64,000 nucleotides of DNA. Source: Bacteroidota bacterium (GTDB taxonomy: Bacteria > Bacteroidota > Bacteroidia > Bacteroidales > DTGW01). Below are positions 44,032 through 52,841 of the stretch, piece by piece. Position numbers and translations under genes: made by a program. Under the pieces are notes generated by a model, which saw only the letters and a list, made by a program, of their open reading frames with translations, ran no database searches and was not told the origin of the DNA. How positions within the stretch are numbered: position 1 is the first letter of the stretch; each line of letters opens with the position of its first letter. The stretch covers positions 123,568 through 187,567 of the forward strand of contig JAKPQD010000273.1 of assembly GCA_029572965.1 (NCBI GenBank), written 5' to 3'.

Positions 44032-44739
44032 ATGAAAGCTATATTTTTCGCCTCTTTCTTAGCCATTGTCTTGGTTAATACCTGGGCGCAGGAAAAAGAT
44101 TCGTCAGGCCTGAGTTTGAATCTTGGAGCTGATGTTGTAAGCCGCTATATCTGGCGTGGCCAGGCCAATAGCTCCTCACCGGCCATCCAGCCAACTTTAA
44201 GCCTTAATTATAAAAACATAAGCTTTGGCAGTTGGGCTTCCTATACCACTTCCAATAACGACTTACAGGAGGTTGATCTTTTCCTGACCTATAAAATTGG
44301 AGGATTTACAGTAGGGTTGAACGATTACTTCATGTCATCAGATAGTTTGGACGACCTATATTTTAATTGGAAAAACAAAGAAACAGGCCATACGTTGGAG
44401 CCTTTCATTACTTATTCAGAAATTGCTGGTACGCCATTAAGCCTCACTGCTGCGGTATTTGCGTATGGCGATGATTTAGATGAAAATGAAGACAACTATT
44501 ATTCAAGCTATTTGGAACTTAGCTTTGCCAAAACCTTAGGAAACATTGACTACAACATTTTTTGTGGCGGGACTTTCGGGAAAGGTTATTATGCCGATGA
44601 TATGAACATTGTAAATGTCGGCATCACTCTGACCAAGACAATAGAAATAACGCCAAGCTTTTCACTGCCTTGTAATGGTTCATTTGTGATAAACCCAAGT
44701 ACCGAAAATGTTTTTGTTGTTTTTGGAATAACTTTTTAG
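44032..44739 (+). CDS. TorF/Gcw_chp-family outer-membrane porin-like protein
   Basis: The start is placed at MKAIFFASFLAIVLVNTWAQ, a clean signal peptide; the open frame extends 13 codons upstream without improving it. The 235-residue protein opens its mature part with LSLNLGADVVSRYIWRGQANSSSPAIQPTLSL, the S-R-Y-I/F-W/R-RG motif of TIGR02001/TorF putative porins, and continues as paired strands (ISFGSWASYTTS, VDLFLTYKIGGFTVGLNDYF) to a terminal FGITF. It should be a beta-barrel in the outer membrane; substrate unknown. Confidence 0.8.
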   Translation: MKAIFFASFLAIVLVNTWAQEKDSSGLSLNLGADVVSRYIWRGQANSSSPAIQPTLSLNYKNISFGSWASYTTSNNDLQEVDLFLTYKIGGFTVGLNDYFMSSDSLDDLYFNWKNKETGHTLEPFITYSEIAGTPLSLTAAVFAYGDDLDENEDNYYSSYLELSFAKTLGNIDYNIFCGGTFGKGYYADDMNIVNVGITLTKTIEITPSFSLPCNGSFVINPSTENVFVVFGITF

Positions 44740-44767
44740 CCTGAAACTTAAATACTATAATTACATT

Positions 44768-44807
44768 TAAACCACCCCTACCCTTCCTTATACAGGAGGG
44801 GAAATAT
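44768..44807. repeat. Dispersed intergenic repeat, short copy
   Basis: TAAACCACCCCTACCC and TCCTTATACAGGAGGGGAAA match the ends of the repeat at 13786-13847 but lack its GGGACAAGC insert. CCCTTCCT (44781-44788) pairs with AGGAGGGG (44794-44801). It lies between two convergent genes. Confidence 0.6.
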
Positions 44808-44825
44808 TCCATATTACTAAAAAAA

Positions 44826-46670
44826 TTATTTCAACTTATTTTCAAGCTCTTCAATATTGATAATGGTCAGGATGGTTTTGCCTTCAGGGCAATAATTATG
44901 GTTTTTACAGGCGAATAGCTTGTCAATAAGGTCAGACATTTCCTCACTGCCAAGCGCTCGTCCATACGGTATGGCAGATGCTTTGCTCAATGCCAGGGCT
45001 ATTGTTTCTTTTACCGAAGTCCCGCTTTGCGAAGGAGCATGGTGCAATTCGGCAAGCAAATCATCCACCAGCTTTTGCGGGTTGGCCTGCTCCAAAGCAG
45101 CCGGAAAGCCATTGACAACAACTGAGTTTTGCCCAAAATCCTGAATGTCAAAACCAGCCTGGTTGATTGCAGCAGAATATTCCATTATCAGCTCATGGTC
45201 TGCAGGAGAAAGCTCAACGACCTGCGGAAAAATTTCTTTTTGGACTGCATTTGCACTTTTTTCAATATTTTCAAGATATTGCTCAAACAAGATGCGCAAG
45301 TGCGCCCTGCGTTGGTCTATTAACAAAAGGCCGGATTTAGAAGGGGTTAGGATATATTTATTCTTAACTTGAAGAAATTGTTGCTGCTTTGACACCTGCA
45401 CGTCATCAGCCCCTTTATTTTCGACAGGTTCAAAATTTGGGATTCGTAGCTCTGTCTTAGGTTCATTTTCAAACCCACTGTACAGATCTTGCCAGTTATT
45501 GGGCAAAGAACGCGAATGACTTGAAAAATCAGCCCTCACGCTTACGCTCTTTTTTTGCTCAGGTTTAAATGGGTCAAAAGTTGCATCAATATCTATTTGA
45601 GGCAGATTGACATCTGTAGCTCGCGAAAGTACAGGAATTTCAACCGAACGGTCTATTTCAAAATCAATAGATGGCACAATGCTGAATTTCCCTAAGGATT
45701 CCTTCACCGTAGCATGCAAAATCTGCCATACAGCCTGCTCGTCAAAAAACTTTATCTCAGTCTTTACCGGATGGATATTGACATCAATATTGGCCGGGTC
45801 AATGGTAAAACAAATGAAATAGGAAGGCTGCAATTCTGGTAACAAAATCTTTTCATAAGCCTTGATAATGGCCTTATGCAAAATTGGATGCCGCATGTAA
45901 CGGTTGTTGACAAAGAAAAACTGGTCGGGCTGGCTCTTCTTTGCCACATCTGGTTTGGTAATGTATCCTGTTATTTTTATGATAGAAGTTTCGCAATTGA
46001 CATCTACCAGCGATTGGTTGATATTTTTGCCAAAAAGCTGAATAATCCTTTGTCTGAAAGGCGAAGTATAAAGCTTTAAAACCTCTGTATTGCCATTTCT
46101 CAGTTCAAACTGGATATGAGGAAACGCCAATGCTACTTTTTGCAACTCGAACACAATGAGCTTAAACTCGTAATTGTCAGTTTTCAGGAACTTGCGACGA
46201 ACCGGGATGTTATAAAACAGGTTTTTCACCATAAAATTTGTACCTGTGGCACATGAAACCGGTGTTTGGCCTAATACCTCAGAAGCCGCAATGTTTATTT
46301 CTGTTCCCAGCTCATCCTCCTGACGCTTAGTACGCAAAACAACCTCGGCCACAGCAGCTATAGAAGCAAGTGCTTCGCCCCTGAAGCCCATGGTATGTAT
46401 ATCAAACAAATCTTCAGCCCGCTTAATCTTAGATGTAGCATGACGTTCAAAAGACATACGGGCATCAGTTTCGCTCATCCCCTTGCCGTTGTCAATAACC
46501 TGGATTAAAGTACGGCCTGCATCCTTGATAATTACTGATATTTGTGTAGCCCCGGCATCAATAGCATTTTCAACCAGCTCCTTTACTACCGAAGCAGGGC
46601 GCTGGATAACCTCTCCAGCCGCTATCTGGTTGGCAACACTATCGGGCAAAAGCGCTATAATATCGGGCAT
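44826..46670 (-). CDS. mutL: DNA mismatch repair protein MutL
   Basis: The 614-residue protein has the GHKL ATPase motifs ELVENAIDAGAT, IDNGKGM and GFRGEALASIAAV, then a transducer domain, a variable linker and a C-terminal dimerisation domain. The endonuclease motif DQHA(X)2E(X)4E appears as DQRRAHLRILFE, and the CPHGRP motif as CPEGKT, so the nicking site of MutL-alpha-type proteins is degraded; this suggests a MutL without nuclease activity. It couples MutS mismatch recognition to downstream repair. It is divergent from recO, with a TAAATTTG box at 46687-46694 (leftward). Confidence 0.95.
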   Translation of the reverse strand: MPDIIALLPDSVANQIAAGEVIQRPASVVKELVENAIDAGATQISVIIKDAGRTLIQVIDNGKGMSETDARMSFERHATSKIKRAEDLFDIHTMGFRGEALASIAAVAEVVLRTKRQEDELGTEINIAASEVLGQTPVSCATGTNFMVKNLFYNIPVRRKFLKTDNYEFKLIVFELQKVALAFPHIQFELRNGNTEVLKLYTSPFRQRIIQLFGKNINQSLVDVNCETSIIKITGYITKPDVAKKSQPDQFFFVNNRYMRHPILHKAIIKAYEKILLPELQPSYFICFTIDPANIDVNIHPVKTEIKFFDEQAVWQILHATVKESLGKFSIVPSIDFEIDRSVEIPVLSRATDVNLPQIDIDATFDPFKPEQKKSVSVRADFSSHSRSLPNNWQDLYSGFENEPKTELRIPNFEPVENKGADDVQVSKQQQFLQVKNKYILTPSKSGLLLIDQRRAHLRILFEQYLENIEKSANAVQKEIFPQVVELSPADHELIMEYSAAINQAGFDIQDFGQNSVVVNGFPAALEQANPQKLVDDLLAELHHAPSQSGTSVKETIALALSKASAIPYGRALGSEEMSDLIDKLFACKNHNYCPEGKTILTIINIEELENKLK

Positions 46671-46686
46671 ATTTCAGATTTTTATG

Positions 46687-46694
46687 CAAATTTA
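46687..46694 (-). promoter_or_regulatory. Promoter -7 box of mutL
   Basis: Leftward TAAATTTG, exact TAnnTTTG, 16 nt before the mutL ATG. Confidence 0.5.
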
Positions 46695-46738
46695 CATTTA
46701 TTGCAACATTTGCCAACAGGGGGTAAAGGCATATTTAT

Positions 46739-46746
46739 TAACTTTG
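46739..46746 (+). promoter_or_regulatory. Promoter -7 box of recO, likely leaderless
   Basis: TAACTTTG ends only 5 nt before the recO ATG at 46752, so transcription would start at or next to the start codon. Confidence 0.5.
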
Positions 46747-46751
46747 CCATT

Positions 46752-47477
46752 ATGCTGGAAAAAACAAGGGCTATAACACTACATGGGCTTAAATATGGCG
46801 ACACGGGCTTGGTTGTACATCTTTATACCGAGGCTCATGGCCGCCAATCATATTTTGTGAAAGGTGCTTTTTCAAAAAAAAGCCAGATAAAGTCCAACCT
46901 TTTTTTCCCATTGTCATTACTGGAACTGGAAGTATATCACAAGCCATCATCACAGTTAAATAAAATAAAAGAAGCCGTACTAACTCCTCAACTGCTTACG
47001 ATTCATAGCAACCCATACAAAAATGCCATTGCCATATTTATTTCAGAGGTGCTTTACAAAGTTTTGCGCGAAGAAGCAGCCAATGACAGTATGTTTAACT
47101 TCTTGTTCAATTCCGTTTGCATGCTGGACCTGCATCACGACTCGCCTTCCAACTTTCACCTCGTTTTCATGTGCCTTCTGGCAAAACAGCTTGGCTTTTT
47201 CCCAACAAATAACTACTCTTCGGTAAACAAATTTTTTGATTTGCACGAAGGCTTTTTTGTTTCACAACACCCCTCACACAGACAGTGCATGGGCGCAGGT
47301 ATGTCTGAAATATTCTCAGAACTTCTCGGTACAAATTATGAAAATAGTGCCCATTTGCCCATCGACAGGATGATGCGGGCTTCAATGCTTGATGCTATTG
47401 CTACATATTTTTACTTACATATGCACGGAATAGGCCAGTTTAAAAGCCTCCAGGTGTTGCACGATGTTTTTGCCTGA
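46752..47477 (+). CDS. recO: DNA repair protein RecO
   Basis: The start is set at MLEKTRAITLHGLKYGDTGLVVHLYTEAHG, the standard RecO opening; the longer open frame (from 46542) is shadow of mutL. The 241-residue protein has the N-terminal OB fold (FVKGAFSKKSQIKSNLFFPLSLLELEVYHKPSS) and a helical C-terminal domain, although the usual zinc-finger cysteines are mostly missing. RecO loads RecA onto single-stranded DNA with RecR. Its promoter box is only 5 nt upstream of the ATG. It shares the promoter region with mutL in the opposite direction. Confidence 0.9.
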   Translation: MLEKTRAITLHGLKYGDTGLVVHLYTEAHGRQSYFVKGAFSKKSQIKSNLFFPLSLLELEVYHKPSSQLNKIKEAVLTPQLLTIHSNPYKNAIAIFISEVLYKVLREEAANDSMFNFLFNSVCMLDLHHDSPSNFHLVFMCLLAKQLGFFPTNNYSSVNKFFDLHEGFFVSQHPSHRQCMGAGMSEIFSELLGTNYENSAHLPIDRMMRASMLDAIATYFYLHMHGIGQFKSLQVLHDVFA

Positions 47478-47536
47478 TGTTTTTGCAAGAAATTTTCAAA
47501 ATGATACCTTTACAACCATAACCAAAAATACTAAAT

Positions 47537-48283
47537 ATGATTGCAAGGAACGCATTTCTTTGGATTATAGCATTTGTAACAATTTCGGCCTTTCAGCAGG
47601 CCAAAGCACAGAAAACCATTACTTTTCCTTCAAAAGACAGCCTTACCATCACTGCCGATTACTACGAAGCTGACCCAAAAGCGCCTTTTATTCTGCTCTT
47701 TCATCAGGCAGGTTCCAGTCGTGGCGAATTTACTGAAATTGCCCCCCGCTTTGTCAAACTCGGCTACAATTGTCTCGCTGTTGACCTTCGTTCGGGGAAT
47801 GAGACAAAATACGTTATCAACCAAACTGCTTTAAAAGCAAAAAGCCAGAAAAAGCCAACAAAATACTTAAATGCAGCCCTCGATATGCAAGCAGCCATTG
47901 AATATGCAAGCAATAAAAGCCGAAAGCCTGTAGTTGTGCTTGGGAGCTCTTATTCGGCCTCACTTGGGCTGTTATTAGCAAAAACCAACCCGCAAATTAG
48001 CGCTGTTATAGCCTTCAGCCCGGGCGAGTATTTCGAAAAAGAAAATTTTACAAGGGATAGTATTGCAGGCCTTGACATTCCTATATTTGCAGCATCGGCA
48101 AAAGATGAATACAAGTACCTTACAGCGCTTTTCGGCAAAGTAAACCGTATTAACTATACGCTCTTTTGCCCTTCAAAAGGCAATGGCGAACATGGCGCTA
48201 AGGCGCTTTGGACAGAATCTCCTGAAAATGGCGAATATTGGCTGGCATTAATGCTGTTTATCAATCAAATAAAGGATTTTTAA
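47537..48283 (+). CDS. Secreted alpha/beta hydrolase (dienelactone-hydrolase-like)
   Basis: This 248-residue protein has a signal peptide (MIARNAFLWIIAFVTISAFQQAKAQ). The alpha/beta hydrolase fold is seen in ITADYYEADPKAPFILLFHQAGSSRGE (oxyanion region), nucleophile elbow VVLGSSYSASLGLL with Ser in GxSxS, acid in FAASAKDEYKYL and His in GNGEHGAKALW, giving a complete Ser-Asp-His triad. It should be a periplasmic or exported esterase. It is 59 nt after recO and 28 nt before the MBOAT gene, so it may share a transcript with either. Confidence 0.83.
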   Translation: MIARNAFLWIIAFVTISAFQQAKAQKTITFPSKDSLTITADYYEADPKAPFILLFHQAGSSRGEFTEIAPRFVKLGYNCLAVDLRSGNETKYVINQTALKAKSQKKPTKYLNAALDMQAAIEYASNKSRKPVVVLGSSYSASLGLLLAKTNPQISAVIAFSPGEYFEKENFTRDSIAGLDIPIFAASAKDEYKYLTALFGKVNRINYTLFCPSKGNGEHGAKALWTESPENGEYWLALMLFINQIKDF

Positions 48284-48311
48284 TTTCACTGCTTCATAAA
48301 ACAATATAATT

Positions 48312-49721
48312 ATGTTATTCAACACCCTGCATTTTTTGATATTCTTCGTTGTTGTATTTGTCCTTTTCTTTACACTGCCCCATAAATTCAGATGGGTTAT
48401 GTTGTTAGCCGCCAGCTGTTATTTTTACATGGCCTTCATCCCAATCTATATTCTAATCCTGGCATTCACAATAGTAGTGGACTATTTTGCAGGGATAATG
48501 ATTGAAAAATCGCACGATAAAAGAAAAAGATGGTTTTTAATAGCCAGTTTAGTGGCCAACATTGGCATACTGGCATTTTTCAAATATTACAACTTTCTTA
48601 ACAACAACCTTTCATTATTGTTGGGGAAATTTGGATATCCTGACCCAATACCCGCCCTTGAAATCATTCTGCCCATAGGGCTTTCGTTCCACACGTTTCA
48701 GGCTATGAGCTATACCATTGAGGTGTACAGGGGAAAACAAAAAGCTGAAAGACATTTTGGCATTTACGCACTCTATGTAATGTTTTACCCTCAGCTGGTT
48801 GCCGGCCCTATTGAAAGGCCGCAAAATTTGCTCCACCAGTTCCACAATAAGCATTCATTTAGCATACAAAACTTATCTGACGGATTACGGTTAATCATTT
48901 ATGGGTTGTTTTTAAAAATGGTCATTGCCGATAATGTTTCTCCTTATGTCAATAGCATGTATGCCAATCCACAAAATTACAGCTCTACCGACATTATTAC
49001 CGCCCTTTGTTTCTATTCCATCCAAATCTATTGCGATTTCTGTGGTTATTCTTTAATCGCCATAGGAAGCGCTAAGTCTATGGGGTTTAATTTGATGAAC
49101 AACTTTCACACGCCATATTTCTCAAGGACAGTATCTGAATTTTGGAAAAGATGGCATATTTCACTCTCTACCTGGTTTAAAGACTATTTGTACATACCGC
49201 TTGGCGGGAACCGTGTTGCATTGCCGCGCTGGATGTTTAATATATTTATTGTCTTTGCTATTAGCGGGCTTTGGCATGGGGCCAGTTGGAACTTTGTGAT
49301 ATGGGGCGTATTGTGGGGCTTGTTAAATGTAGGGGAAGTTTTATACAACAAGCTTTTTAGCAGGCCTGAAGAAAAAGGAGACTTTAAAATCTGGCATAGC
49401 ATCCATGCTGCTAAGATGTTTATAATAGCTACCTTTTTGTGGGTCTTTTTCAGAAGTGAGAACATGGAGAAGGTCAAACTTCTTGCAAAATCGATTAAAC
49501 ACAACTTTTCATTAAACAATAGCTTAAATGTACCACATTTGGTTTGGGCGTTGTTAATTGTATTTCTTGTTTTCGAAATTATGTTCTACAACCATCGTTT
49601 TGACAAATGGTGCGAAAAAAGGGACCCGATAATAAAATGGTCGGTTTATATCATCCTTATCTCGTCAATTATCATGTTTGCGGGCATTGAGGACATTCCA
49701 TTTATTTACTTCCAGTTTTAA
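48312..49721 (+). CDS. MBOAT-family O-acyltransferase (AlgI-like)
   Basis: This 469-residue membrane protein has about ten helices. The AlgI/DltB pattern is clear: LPIGLSFHTFQAMSYTIEVYRG, MFYPQLVAGPIERPQNLLHQF, FYSIQIYCDFCGYSLIAIGSA, FWKRWHISLSTWFKDYLYIPLGGNR and the active-site His in ISGLWHGASWNFVIWG near residue 320. It would pass an acyl group, commonly acetyl, across the membrane to an exported glycan or lipid. The next gene encodes an SGNH-like protein of the kind that finishes such transfers, making a DltB/DltD- or AlgI/AlgJ-like pair. Confidence 0.92.
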   Translation: MLFNTLHFLIFFVVVFVLFFTLPHKFRWVMLLAASCYFYMAFIPIYILILAFTIVVDYFAGIMIEKSHDKRKRWFLIASLVANIGILAFFKYYNFLNNNLSLLLGKFGYPDPIPALEIILPIGLSFHTFQAMSYTIEVYRGKQKAERHFGIYALYVMFYPQLVAGPIERPQNLLHQFHNKHSFSIQNLSDGLRLIIYGLFLKMVIADNVSPYVNSMYANPQNYSSTDIITALCFYSIQIYCDFCGYSLIAIGSAKSMGFNLMNNFHTPYFSRTVSEFWKRWHISLSTWFKDYLYIPLGGNRVALPRWMFNIFIVFAISGLWHGASWNFVIWGVLWGLLNVGEVLYNKLFSRPEEKGDFKIWHSIHAAKMFIIATFLWVFFRSENMEKVKLLAKSIKHNFSLNNSLNVPHLVWALLIVFLVFEIMFYNHRFDKWCEKRDPIIKWSVYIILISSIIMFAGIEDIPFIYFQF

Positions 49722-49812
49722 AAATTATGAAACGCCCATGATTGTAAACAAACAAAAAGTCACATGAGTAAAATGCGGGCGTTGTACCATCCCTTAAAAA
49801 TAAAATTTTATT

Positions 49813-50877
49813 ATGATAAAAATAGCTAAATTTATAATTCCCAGGGTTTTAGTGCTTGCCATAACATTAATCGCAGCAAATTTCATCTACACAAAATTCT
49901 TTTTTGAAAAAGACCTTCAAATGCATGCTGATATGATTAACCTTACCCGTGGGAAAGACTCAGCAAGAGTGATATATATGGGAGAATCGTCAAATTTCAC
50001 TTCGCACAGTGATGACAAAGACCCCCGAAGCATATCCGGTATGCTATGCGACTATTTCCCGGGGCTAAACATTCAAGATATTTCGCATGGGGCATTACAC
50101 GCATATAATTATTATATTTTTTTGAAAACAATTCAGAATAATTCTAAACTGGAAACCATCATCATAACCTTGAACCTTCGTTCTTTTGATGCCAATTGGA
50201 GATATTCAGACCTGGAAACTTTTCTCCAAAAACAAATGGTAATGATAGACCCTACTTATCCCCCATTGTTTAGGCGTTTTTTGCTGGGCTTTAAAGGATA
50301 TGACAATAAAACAGTAAAAGAACGGGAACGCCAATTTTTACATGAATGGGAAACAACAGTACTGAAAGTCCCCTTCCCACTTCAATATAATACCGTAAGA
50401 AAATGGGACAAAGGAATAGCAACAAACGGGTATATAGATGTTTCAGGCAATAGAAATGAAGATTCAACAATTCTCGCCTGTCATTACGTAAAAACTTATG
50501 CCTTTCAAATAGACACCAACAAAAACCCCCGTATTAAAGATTTTGACAACATTGTTAAACTGGCAAAACAAAGGGGTTGGCATGTTATTTTTAACCTGAT
50601 GGCCGAAAACACTCAAAAAGCGGACAAACTCGTAGGAAAAGAACTTGTTTACCTGATAAAGCAAAATAGAGATTTATTAGTTTCGCGATATTCAAAAATG
50701 GGGGCCATTGTTGTAGATAACTTAGAATGCGTCAATGACAGCAATTATATTGATCAAAACTGGACTACTGAACATTATAAAGAAACAGGGCGCAAAACAA
50801 TTGCTAAAAATTTGTCGGAAGCACTAAAAACCATATACCCACAATACTATAAAAGTATTGTTGCAGATAATAAATAG
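49813..50877 (+). CDS. SGNH-like membrane-anchored partner of the MBOAT protein
   Basis: The 354-residue protein has one N-terminal anchor (RVLVLAITLIAANFIYTKFF), then VIYMGESSNFTSH near residue 55, where GES replaces the GDS block I of SGNH hydrolases, and an end block NYIDQNWTTEHYKETGRK that fits block V with Asp and His. This is the layout of DltD/AlgJ-type proteins acting outside the cytoplasm. It follows the MBOAT gene by 91 nt. It probably completes acyl transfer to an envelope polymer; the substrate is unknown. Confidence 0.72.
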   Translation: MIKIAKFIIPRVLVLAITLIAANFIYTKFFFEKDLQMHADMINLTRGKDSARVIYMGESSNFTSHSDDKDPRSISGMLCDYFPGLNIQDISHGALHAYNYYIFLKTIQNNSKLETIIITLNLRSFDANWRYSDLETFLQKQMVMIDPTYPPLFRRFLLGFKGYDNKTVKERERQFLHEWETTVLKVPFPLQYNTVRKWDKGIATNGYIDVSGNRNEDSTILACHYVKTYAFQIDTNKNPRIKDFDNIVKLAKQRGWHVIFNLMAENTQKADKLVGKELVYLIKQNRDLLVSRYSKMGAIVVDNLECVNDSNYIDQNWTTEHYKETGRKTIAKNLSEALKTIYPQYYKSIVADNK

Positions 50878-50887
50878 ATTATAATTA

Positions 50888-51874
50888 ATGAAAGTAAAAT
50901 TTATCATTCTCCGCTTCAGCTCTATTGGCGACATTGTGCTAACTACCCCTGTCATCAGGTGTTTGAAAGAACAGGTTGAAGGGGCAGAAATTCATTTTGT
51001 TACGAAAAAAAAGTTTGCATCGGTAGTGGCCGACAATCCTTATATTGACAAAATCCACCTTCTGGATGGTAAGTTAAAAAGCCTTATTGAAGAGTTACGC
51101 CAGGAAGAATGTGACCATATCATCGATTTGCACCATAACCTTCGTACATATATCGTAAAAAAGAAGCTTGGGTTGTTTGCATTTTCTTTTGACAAAATCA
51201 ACATCCAGAAATGGCTGATGGTACAATTTAAAATCAATAAACTACCTCAAAAACATATTGTTGACCGCTACCTTGAGACGTGCCGCCTTTTTGATGTAAC
51301 CAATGATGGCAAAGGCCTTGATTTTTTTATCAATCCTAAAAATGAAATTGAAATTTCGCAGCTCCCATCATTTTTACAAAACGGATACATTGCCCTTGTC
51401 ATTGGAGGGATGCATGGCACAAAGCAAATGCCCAATGCAAAACTCGCCGAACTAAGCAATAAGCTGAATCTGCCCGTTGTATTGCTTGGTGGGCCCGACG
51501 ATTCTCAAGCCGCAGAAAGCATTATTAATGAAAGTAAAAATGCCAATATCTTCAACGCCTGCGGAAAATACAACCTACAACAATCCGCTTCGATAGTAAA
51601 ACAAGCAAAGCTTGTTATTGCGCACGATACAGGACTGATGCATATTGCAGCAGCATTTAAAAAGCGTATTATCTCTATATGGGGCAATACCATTCCCGAA
51701 TTTGGGATGTACCCTTATGTAAGTGATGAGAATCAGGCTATTTTTGAAGTCAAAGGTCTGAAATGCAGGCCATGTTCAAAGATTGGCTACAAGAAATGCC
51801 CAAAAGGCCACCACAATTGTATGAACCTTATTGATGTCAACAAAATAGCCGAGAAAGCTAATAGTTGGATTTAA
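50888..51874 (+). CDS. Glycosyltransferase family 9 (heptosyltransferase-like)
   Basis: This is a 328-residue GT9 enzyme of the GT-B fold. The N-terminal ILRFSSIGDIVLTTPVIRCLKEQ is the family signature, and the C-terminal half has IALVIGGMHGTKQMP, VVLLGGPDDSQAAE and the hallmark LVIAHDTGLMHIAAAFKKRIISIWGNT. A cysteine-rich end (CRPCSKIGYKKCPKGHHNC) is common in this branch. It probably adds a sugar to lipopolysaccharide core or a related glycan in the cytoplasm. It begins 10 nt after the SGNH-like gene. Confidence 0.93.
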   Translation: MKVKFIILRFSSIGDIVLTTPVIRCLKEQVEGAEIHFVTKKKFASVVADNPYIDKIHLLDGKLKSLIEELRQEECDHIIDLHHNLRTYIVKKKLGLFAFSFDKINIQKWLMVQFKINKLPQKHIVDRYLETCRLFDVTNDGKGLDFFINPKNEIEISQLPSFLQNGYIALVIGGMHGTKQMPNAKLAELSNKLNLPVVLLGGPDDSQAAESIINESKNANIFNACGKYNLQQSASIVKQAKLVIAHDTGLMHIAAAFKKRIISIWGNTIPEFGMYPYVSDENQAIFEVKGLKCRPCSKIGYKKCPKGHHNCMNLIDVNKIAEKANSWI

Positions 51875-51893
51875 AACATTCATCTTACCCGGA

Positions 51894-52841
51894 ATGATTA
51901 CTTTTTTTGCTTTAATATTAGCCATAGTACTCCAATTTGCAGGGGCAATAGTAGCTATTAGTAATATCAGGCGAACAAAATACAGTATTTCGTGGATATT
52001 AATCTCTCTGGGCTTTCTGGTGATGGCCATTCAGCGATTTATCGAATTTATACCCTACGTTTGGCGGGGCTGGGAAAAAGACGTAGCAACAATCAATACA
52101 TGGTTAGGGATTATCACCTCCATTCTTATTGCTGTTGGGGTAATTTATATACGCAAAATCCTTGATTTTCTGCGGAAAGTAGAACGAGAAAAGCAGGAAT
52201 CGCAGAAAAAGATTTTGAACGCTGTTATCCAAGCTGAAGAAAAAGAACGCCGCCGCCTTGCAAAAGAGCTGCATGACGGCATGGGGCCATTGCTCTCGGC
52301 AGTAAAAATGGCCGTTTCGTCACTGGTAAAGACAGAAACCAACTCCAACAATAAACTTATCATCGAAAACACCGACCAGATGATAACAGAAGCTATTCGC
52401 AGTTTAAAAGAAATATCAAACAACCTGAGCCCTCACGTACTGGAAAACTTTGGATTGGCAAGCGCTATTAAATCTTTCTCATCTAAAATAAGTGCTACAA
52501 GGGCTATTCAGATTACATTCTTTTCCAACATGTTTGATATTAGGCTCAATAGCAATACCGAAATCATCATTTACCGTGTAGTGTGCGAGTTGATAAACAA
52601 CACTCTTAAACATGCCAATGCTCAAAACATTGAGATTGAGCTGAAACAACATGGCAAAATCATTACTTTGCTATATACTGATGACGGCTGTGGTTTTGAT
52701 ACCAGCACAGTGTTACGAAACGAAAACAAAGGAATGGGGCTTTCAAACATTATTAACCGTATAAAATCTATCAAAGGGGCTGTAAATATTGAGAGTAGCC
52801 ACGGCAAAGGTTTGAAAGTAATAATAATTGTAAATACTTAA
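51894..52841 (+). CDS. Orphan NarL-type sensor histidine kinase
   Basis: The 315-residue kinase has three membrane helices in its first 90 residues and no recognisable periplasmic sensor, then a short coiled coil. The HisKA_3 motif AEEKERRRLAKELHDGMGPLLSAVK contains the phospho-acceptor His at residue 127. The ATPase part shows VCELINNTLKHANAQNIEI, DDGCGFD and KGMGLSNIINRIKSIKGAVNIES, all intact. NarL-type kinases pair with LuxR-type response regulators; none is encoded here. Placed 19 nt after the GT9 gene, it may monitor envelope state. Confidence 0.9.
   Translation: MITFFALILAIVLQFAGAIVAISNIRRTKYSISWILISLGFLVMAIQRFIEFIPYVWRGWEKDVATINTWLGIITSILIAVGVIYIRKILDFLRKVEREKQESQKKILNAVIQAEEKERRRLAKELHDGMGPLLSAVKMAVSSLVKTETNSNNKLIIENTDQMITEAIRSLKEISNNLSPHVLENFGLASAIKSFSSKISATRAIQITFFSNMFDIRLNSNTEIIIYRVVCELINNTLKHANAQNIEIELKQHGKIITLLYTDDGCGFDTSTVLRNENKGMGLSNIINRIKSIKGAVNIESSHGKGLKVIIIVNT

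Noticed and set aside
46542..46751. Upstream extension of RecO
   Set aside because: It overlaps mutL and contains both promoter boxes; the internal ATG matches the family start.
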